Assembly (NCBI GenBank): GCA_016861045.1
Contig: BOKP01000001.1
Location: 561,529-625,528, forward strand
Length of the DNA: 64,000 nt
Source: Actinomycetes bacterium
GTDB taxonomy: Bacteria; Actinomycetota; Thermoleophilia; Solirubrobacterales; 70-9
Direction: 5' to 3'
Position numbers and translations under genes: made by a program. A model generated the notes under the pieces. That model saw only the letters and a list, made by a program, of their open reading frames with translations, was not told the origin of the DNA and made no database searches. Positions 59,303 to 64,000 of this stretch are shown here, piece by piece (positions within the stretch are counted from its first letter, which is position 1; each line of letters opens with the position of its first letter).

Positions 59303-60583
59303 ATGACCGACCTCCCCGACGACTTCCAGACCGCGCCGCTCGGCGCCGTCGACCCCGACATCGCCGCCGTCCTCGACGGCGAGCTGGCCCGCCAGCAGGC
59401 GACCCTGGAGATGATCGCCTCCGAGAACTTCGTCCCGCAGGCGGTGCTCGACGCCGCCGGGTCGGTGTTGACGAACAAGTACGCCGAGGGCTATCCCGGA
59501 CGCCGCTACTACGGTGGCTGCGAGGAGGTCGACGTCGCCGAGCAGCTCGCGATCGACCGCGCCAGGGAGATCTTCGGCGCCGAGCACGTCAACGTCCAGC
59601 CGCACGCCGGCGCGCAGGCCAACAACGCCGTCTACACGGCGCTGATGGAGCCCGGCGACAAGTTCCTCGGGCTCGCCCTCGACCACGGCGGCCACCTCTC
59701 GCACGGCATGAAGCTGAACCTCTCGGGCAAGCTCTACGAGCCGGTCCCCTACCACGTCGACCGCGGCAGCTTCCGCGTCGACATGGACGAGGTGGCGGCG
59801 CTGGCCGCCGAGCACCGGCCGAAGCTGATCGTCGCCGGCTGGTCGGCCTACCCGCGGCAGCTCGACTTCGCCGCCTTCCGCGAGATCGCCGACTCGGTCG
59901 GGGCGCTGCTGATGGTCGACATGGCGCACTTCGCCGGCCTCGTCGCCGCCGGCGAGCACCCGAACCCGGTCGAGCACGCCGACGTCGTCACGACGACCGT
60001 CCACAAGACGCTGTGCGGGCCGCGCAGCGGGATGATCCTCTGCCGCGAGGAGTATGCGAAGGAGATCAACCGCAGCGTCTTTCCCGGCAACCAGGGCGGA
60101 CCGCTGATGCACGTGATCGCCGCGAAGGCGGTCGCGATGCGGATCGCTGCGACCGAGGAGTTCCGGGCGCGGCAGCGGCAGACGATCGCCAACGCGAGGG
60201 CCTTCGCCGAGGAGCTGATCGCGGGCGGGCTCGACGTCCTCACCGGCGGTACCGACGTCCACCTCGTCCTCGTCGACGTCACGGCCGCGGGCTACGACGG
60301 CAGCACCGCCGAGGAACGGCTCGAGGAGATCGGGATCACCGTCAACCGCAACGCGATCCCGTTCGACGAGCGGCCGCCGATGAACCCGTCGGGCCTGCGG
60401 ATCGGGACGCCGGCCCTCACGACCCGGGGGCTCGACGAGGACGACATGCGCGAGATCGCGCGGGTCATCTGCGCGGCGCTCTCGGACGCCTACGACGACG
60501 ACCGCGAGGGGCTGCGGGAGCGGACCCGGGCGCTCGCCGACGCCCATCCGCTCTATCCGCAGCTCTCGACCGCCACCGTTTGA
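59303..60583 (+). CDS. glyA: Serine hydroxymethyltransferase
   Basis: 426 residues. [20 protein letters not shown] and [20 protein letters not shown] open the protein; the PLP lysine is in [19 protein letters not shown], where a Cys replaces the more usual Arg of KTLRGPR and a Val sits before the His. C-terminal [13 protein letters not shown] is standard. It converts serine and tetrahydrofolate into glycine and methylene-tetrahydrofolate. Confidence 0.96.
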   Translation: MTDLPDDFQTAPLGAVDPDIAAVLDGELARQQATLEMIASENFVPQAVLDAAGSVLTNKYAEGYPGRRYYGGCEEVDVAEQLAIDRAREIFGAEHVNVQPHAGAQANNAVYTALMEPGDKFLGLALDHGGHLSHGMKLNLSGKLYEPVPYHVDRGSFRVDMDEVAALAAEHRPKLIVAGWSAYPRQLDFAAFREIADSVGALLMVDMAHFAGLVAAGEHPNPVEHADVVTTTVHKTLCGPRSGMILCREEYAKEINRSVFPGNQGGPLMHVIAAKAVAMRIAATEEFRARQRQTIANARAFAEELIAGGLDVLTGGTDVHLVLVDVTAAGYDGSTAEERLEEIGITVNRNAIPFDERPPMNPSGLRIGTPALTTRGLDEDDMREIARVICAALSDAYDDDREGLRERTRALADAHPLYPQLSTATV

Positions 60584-61623
60584 GGATCTGGATCGACTGC
60601 ACCGCCGCGGCACACCCGGTCGTGCTGCGGCCGGTGATCGCGCTGCTGCGCGAGCGCGGCCACGAGGTCGAGGTGACCGCCCGCGACTACGGGCAGACCG
60701 AGGGCCTGCTGGAGCGCTACGGGATCCCCTACCGGTCGTTCGGCGGCCACGGCGGCGCCGGCAGCGGCGCGAAGGCGCGCGCGCTCGCCCGCCGCAGCAC
60801 GGAGCTGGCCCGCTGGGCGCGGCCGCGTCGCTTCGACCTCGCGATCGCGCACGGGTCGGTCGACGTGGCCGCCGTCGGCACGGCGCTCGGGATCCCGCAG
60901 GCGCAGATGCAGGACTACGAGTACGCGGGCCTGCAGCGCAAGCTCGCGTGGCGGGCGGCGCGGCGGGTGATCGTCCCGGACGCGATCCCGATCGAGCGGC
61001 TCGAGAGGGCCGGTGCCCGGGCCGCGAAGCTGATCCGCTACCCGGGCCTGAAGGAGGACTACTACCTCGCCGACTTCACGCCCGACCCCTCCGTCCTCGC
61101 CGACCTCGGGCTCGACGCGCTCGGGATCGGGCCCGACCGCGGCGCCGATGACCGGGTGCTCGTCGTCGTCCGCCCGCCGCCCGAGACCTCCGCCTACCAC
61201 GCCCACAATCCGCTCTACGAGGCGGTGATCGACCGGCTCGTCGCCGACCCGCGAGCGGTCGCCGTGCTGATCGCGCGGACCGCGGGACAGCGGCAGGCGG
61301 CGGCGGCGCGGGCCGACCCGTCGCTGATCGTGCCCGAGCGGGCGATCGACGCGCAGAGCCTGATCGCCTGTGCCGACCTCGTCGTCAGCGCCGGCGGCAC
61401 GATGAACCGGGAGGCGGTCGCGCTCGGGGTCCCGGTGCTGACCATCTTCAGCGGCAGGATGGGGGCCGTGGACGAGCGCCTGATCGCCGACGGCAGGCTT
61501 GCCGAGCTGCGCGAACCGGACGCGCTCGAGCTCCGCAAGCGCGACGCCGAGCCCGGCCCGGTCTCCCCGCGTGACCCGGCGCTCCTCGCCGACGCCGCCC
61601 TCGAGGCCGCCGGAGGACGCTGA
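60580..61623 (+). CDS. DUF354 glycosyltransferase-like protein
   Basis: 347 residues, TTG start overlapping the glyA stop by 4 bases (TTGA). [73 protein letters not shown] and the C-terminal [20 protein letters not shown] are the DUF354/GT-B-like (MurG/UDP-GlcNAc epimerase fold) signature. Substrate unknown; position before wecA suggests polysaccharide or lipid-linked sugar metabolism. Confidence 0.85.
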   Translation: MRIWIDCTAAAHPVVLRPVIALLRERGHEVEVTARDYGQTEGLLERYGIPYRSFGGHGGAGSGAKARALARRSTELARWARPRRFDLAIAHGSVDVAAVGTALGIPQAQMQDYEYAGLQRKLAWRAARRVIVPDAIPIERLERAGARAAKLIRYPGLKEDYYLADFTPDPSVLADLGLDALGIGPDRGADDRVLVVVRPPPETSAYHAHNPLYEAVIDRLVADPRAVAVLIARTAGQRQAAAARADPSLIVPERAIDAQSLIACADLVVSAGGTMNREAVALGVPVLTIFSGRMGAVDERLIADGRLAELREPDALELRKRDAEPGPVSPRDPALLADAALEAAGGR

Positions 61624-62879
61624 TGCCGGCGAGCGTCGACGCGCTCTTCGCCTTCGCCGCCGCCGCCGCGGTCGCCTGGCTGCTCGTCCCGGTCGCCGAG
61701 GCGTTCGCCTGGCGGATCGGGGCGATCGACGAGCCGGGCGAGCGCAGCCTCCACGTCGCCCCGACCCCACGCCTGTCGGGGATCGCCATCCTCGTCGCCG
61801 TCTGTGCCTCCGGCGCGATCTTCCTGCCCTGGGACGAGCAGACGCGGGCGATCCTGCTCGGCGCGATCGTGATCGCCCTCGTCGGCATGGCCGACGACAT
61901 CTTCGACCTGCCGCCGCTCGTCAAGCTGGTCGGGCAGATCGTCGCCGCGGTGATCCCGGTCAGCGCCGGGGTCACCGTCGACGTCTTCACGCTTCCCTTC
62001 ATCGGCGGCGTCGACCCGGGCAACACCGAGCTGGTCGAGCTGCCGCTGCTCGGCCACGTCGACCTCGGCGAGCTCGGAACGGTGATCGGGATCGTCGCGA
62101 TGGCGAACGTCGTCAATCTGATCGACGGCGTCGACGGGCTCGCCTCCGGCGTCTGCCTGATCAGCGCCGCGACGCTCGCGATCGTCGCGCTCTCGCTCGA
62201 GCGCAACCCGGCCGGGATCCTCGCCGCGATCACCGCCGGCGGCGCCCTCGGCTTCCTCCGCCACGGCTTCCCGCCGGCCTCGAGCTTCATGGGCGACACC
62301 GGCTCGAACCTGCTCGGCTACCTGCTCGGCGTCGCCGCCGTCCAGGGGGCGCTGAAGACGAACGCGGTCGTCGCCCTCGCCTTCCCGCTGCTCGTGCTCG
62401 CGGTGCCGATCCTCGACACCGGCTTCGTCGTCGCCAAGCGGCTCAAGTACCGGCGGCCGATCTACGAGGCCGACCGGTGGCACTTCCACCACCGGATGGC
62501 CAACATCGGCTTCTCGCAGCGCCGCACCCTCGCCTACCTGTACGGGTGGACGCTCGTCATGGCCGCCGTCGCCCTCGCCCTCCGCTTCGTCCCCTACAGC
62601 GACGACCGCGGCAACTTCGACCCGCTGTGGACGGCGGTGATGGCCCTGATCCTCGTCGCGGCGGCCGTGGCCAGCTTCTACGTGATCTACGTCCTCGAGA
62701 TCCTCAAGCTGCGCCGCTTCCGGCTTCGCCAGGTCGCCGCGTCCGGCGCCCCGCCGGTCCCCGACGCGGTCGACCGCGAGGTCGAGCACGAGCTCGAGAC
62801 GGGTGAGTTCAGGCGCCCGGACCCGGAGACCGGGGAGTTCGAGCGGGTCGATCCGCAGTCCCCCGCGGGACCCTCTTAG
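61623..62879 (+). CDS. wecA: WecA/TagO-type polyprenyl-phosphate sugar-1-phosphate transferase
   Basis: 418 residues with about eleven membrane helices. Motifs: DEPGERSLHVAPTPRLSGIA, VGMADDIFDLPPLVKL (Mg-binding DDxxD-like), VVNLIDGVDGLASGVCLISA, SSFMGDTGSNLLGYLLGVAA, and the loop RPIYEADRWHFHHRM with the HxHH sugar-recognition motif. It transfers a sugar phosphate from UDP-sugar to undecaprenyl phosphate. The start overlaps the DUF354 stop by one base (TGATG). In many actinobacteria the atp operon follows wecA. Confidence 0.93.
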   Translation: MPASVDALFAFAAAAAVAWLLVPVAEAFAWRIGAIDEPGERSLHVAPTPRLSGIAILVAVCASGAIFLPWDEQTRAILLGAIVIALVGMADDIFDLPPLVKLVGQIVAAVIPVSAGVTVDVFTLPFIGGVDPGNTELVELPLLGHVDLGELGTVIGIVAMANVVNLIDGVDGLASGVCLISAATLAIVALSLERNPAGILAAITAGGALGFLRHGFPPASSFMGDTGSNLLGYLLGVAAVQGALKTNAVVALAFPLLVLAVPILDTGFVVAKRLKYRRPIYEADRWHFHHRMANIGFSQRRTLAYLYGWTLVMAAVALALRFVPYSDDRGNFDPLWTAVMALILVAAAVASFYVIYVLEILKLRRFRLRQVAASGAPPVPDAVDREVEHELETGEFRRPDPETGEFERVDPQSPAGPS

Positions 62880-62897
62880 AAGCTGTCTCAAAACCCT
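62880..62897. mobile_element. Candidate IS5-family terminal sequence
   Basis: Immediately after the wecA stop, AAGCTGTCTCAAAACCC begins; on the minus strand it reads GGGTTTTGAGACAGCTT, resembling terminal inverted repeats of IS5/IS427-type elements. The TTAG before it could be the target. The other end lies outside the window, so the repeat cannot be confirmed. Confidence 0.4.
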
Positions 62898-62915
62898 CGG
62901 TAGCCTCCCCGTCGC

Positions 62916-63392
62916 GTGGCGCGAACGTGGCTTCAGATCAGGGTCGACCTGCTTGGTGGCCGCGGCGAGGATCTGACCCCGACCCCGGGGCGGATCTTCA
63001 TTTGCGGCCCGGCTCATAGCTTCGGGCAGCTCGCCGATGCGATCAACGGTGCCTTCGGCCGTTGGGACCTCTCCCACCTGCACGATTTCGAGCTCGCCGA
63101 CGGCCGCAAGATCGGCTTTCCCAGCGATGATTTCGCGCCTGACCTGAGCTGGGAGGATCAAGCGGAGCTGAAGCTGACGAAGGAGCTCGAGCCCGGCGAG
63201 GAGTTCGCCTTCACCTTCGACTTCGGTGACGACTGGCGCCACCGATGCCGGGTCCTGCCGGAGAAGATCGACCCACGCGACGAGTGGGGGGCGGGGCCGC
63301 TTCCCCGCCAGCCGGTCGCTGTCTGGGGATGGGGCTCGATCCCCGATCAGTATGGGCGGATCTCGGCGGCCGAGCTTGATCTAGACGAATAG
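62916..63392 (+). CDS. Plasmid pRiA4b ORF-3-like protein
   Basis: 158 residues from GTG 62916; TAGCCT (62901-62906) is 9 bases upstream. TFGQLADAIN-like sequence (SFGQLADAINGAFGRWDLSH), HDFELADGRKIGF, and FAFTFDFGDDWRHRCRVLPE are the pRiA4_ORF3 signature. Function of the family is unknown. It lies between the candidate IS end and the transposase, converging on the latter with a 12-base overlap, so it may be a passenger gene. Confidence 0.85.
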   Translation: MARTWLQIRVDLLGGRGEDLTPTPGRIFICGPAHSFGQLADAINGAFGRWDLSHLHDFELADGRKIGFPSDDFAPDLSWEDQAELKLTKELEPGEEFAFTFDFGDDWRHRCRVLPEKIDPRDEWGAGPLPRQPVAVWGWGSIPDQYGRISAAELDLDE

Positions 63393-64000
63393 CTCCTCTG
63401 GCCAACCCAGCATCCGCCGGCAGATCACCGCGCAGCCGAGATGCATGAAAGCGAGATGCAGCTCGGGCAGGCGCTCGTAGCGGGTCCGCAGGCGGCGGAA
63501 GTTGTGGAGCCAGGCAAAGCCGCGCTCGACCACCCAGCGTTGCTTGCCGAGGCTTGAGCCGTGCTCGCTTCGGCGGCGGGCGATCACCGGCTCGACCGGC
63601 GCGAGCGCAGCTCGCGCCGGTATTTGTCGAAGTCATAGCCGCGGTCGGCGAGCAGCCTCCCTGGGCGCCGACGAGGACGGCCACGCTTGCCTGCGATCGG
63701 CTCGAGGCCGTCGACCAAGGGCAGTAGCTGGGTGACGTCGTTGCGGTTGCCGCCGGTCAGCGAGACCGCCAGCGGAACGCCGCGGGAGTCGCTCAGCAGA
63801 TGGTGCTTGGAGCCCGTGCGTGCGCGGTCGACTGGCGAGGGGCCGGTGCAACCCCCCTCGCAGAGCGCGTATGTGGCTGCCATCGATCGCGGCCGTTGCC
63901 CAGTCGATCCTGCCGGCTTGGTTGAGCCGGCGCAGCAGCTCTCGGTGAAGTCGGTTGAAGACCCCGGTCCGCTGCCAGTGCTGCAGGCGTCGGTGTGCGG
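63381..64000 (-). pseudogene. IS5-family transposase, frame broken twice, 5' end outside window
   Basis: Three minus-strand frames together give an IS5/IS427-type DDE transposase: RRLQHWQRTGVFNRLHRELL and ATAAIDGSHIRALRGG (63870-64000), TGPSPVDRARTGSKHHLLSD with GGNRNDVTQLLPLVDGL (63584-63870), and IARRRSEHGSSLGKQRWVVE with RGFAWLHNFRRLRTRYERLP (63381-63587). The first switch is at a run of six G near 63853, the second a -1 step near 63595 just before an ATGA overlap. The D (AIDGS), D (LLADRGYD) and E (WVVERGF) residues all survive. One shift could be programmed; two suggest decay or a sequence error. Confidence 0.75.

Noticed and set aside
61215-63242. 675-codon minus-strand frame across wecA
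   Set aside because: Acidic/Arg repeats typical of antisense frames; wecA motifs are unmistakable on the plus strand.

Overview
The window is very GC-rich, gene-dense, mostly single-copy chromosomal DNA. Gene content points to an actinobacterium, probably a deep-branching one such as Thermoleophilia/Solirubrobacterales: a MeaB/isobutyryl-CoA-type mutase set, DevS/DosR-like signalling, a mycobacterial-style Get3-like ATPase pair, an Rpf-like secreted protein, GlpX fructose bisphosphatase, C+ type ribosomal protein L31, and a methyltransferase-GH57-GT4 block otherwise known from mycobacterial methylglucose lipopolysaccharide. The taxonomic call is inference from content only.

Layout. 1-5.1 kb: LapA-like fragment, an anchored HRDDWE protein, ergothioneine genes egtB-egtD and glpX. 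5.2-12.2 kb: a BrkB/YihY membrane protein, the housekeeping sigma factor, a zinc-ribbon protein, PilT, an HxlR regulator, and an unrecognised ~590-residue protein behind a structured leader. 12.2-19.6 kb: a divergent cell-organisation block (two Get3/ArsA-like ATPases one way; ParA-FtsZ-gamma-glutamyltransferase-adenylate cyclase the other way). 19.6-24.8 kb: two divergent methyltransferases, GH57 branching enzyme, GT4 glycosyltransferase and a convergent hexapeptide acyltransferase. 24.9-30 kb: meaB plus PRC-barrel and coiled-coil proteins. 29.9-44.9 kb: acyl-CoA metabolism (acyl-CoA dehydrogenase, thiolase, two-subunit mutase, ETF and ETF dehydrogenase), broken by a decayed alcohol dehydrogenase and an odd-composition patch near 36.8-37.4 kb. 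45-47.1 kb: small genes and three gene remnants. 47.2-54.5 kb: GH114, P450, and a universal stress protein / GAF kinase / NarL-type regulator module. 54.7-62.9 kb: the conserved rpmE-prfA-prmC-tsaC-rpiB-glyA-wecA run, with inserted CDF transporter and DUF354 genes. 62.9-64 kb: an IS5-like element with a pRiA4b ORF-3-like gene.

Regulation visible in the sequence. About fifteen genes have a TANNNT hexamer 6-8 bases before the start codon, implying widespread leaderless transcription; three of these seem to start at ATC. The sigA promoter (TTGACT-17-TACAAT) has the palindrome ACTTCA-N5-TGAAGT in its spacer, and the same 17-base palindrome lies just upstream of the hxlR gene. A perfect 18-base TetR-type palindrome precedes the ETF operon although no intact TetR gene lies in the window.

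How genes work together. Branched-chain and fatty acyl-CoA breakdown is served by the acyl-CoA dehydrogenase, ETF, ETF dehydrogenase, thiolase, mutase and MeaB. The 20.5-24.8 kb block probably makes a methylated and acylated alpha-glucan. ParA, FtsZ and coiled-coil/PRC proteins hint at division and polarity functions. No tRNA, rRNA or CRISPR array was seen.
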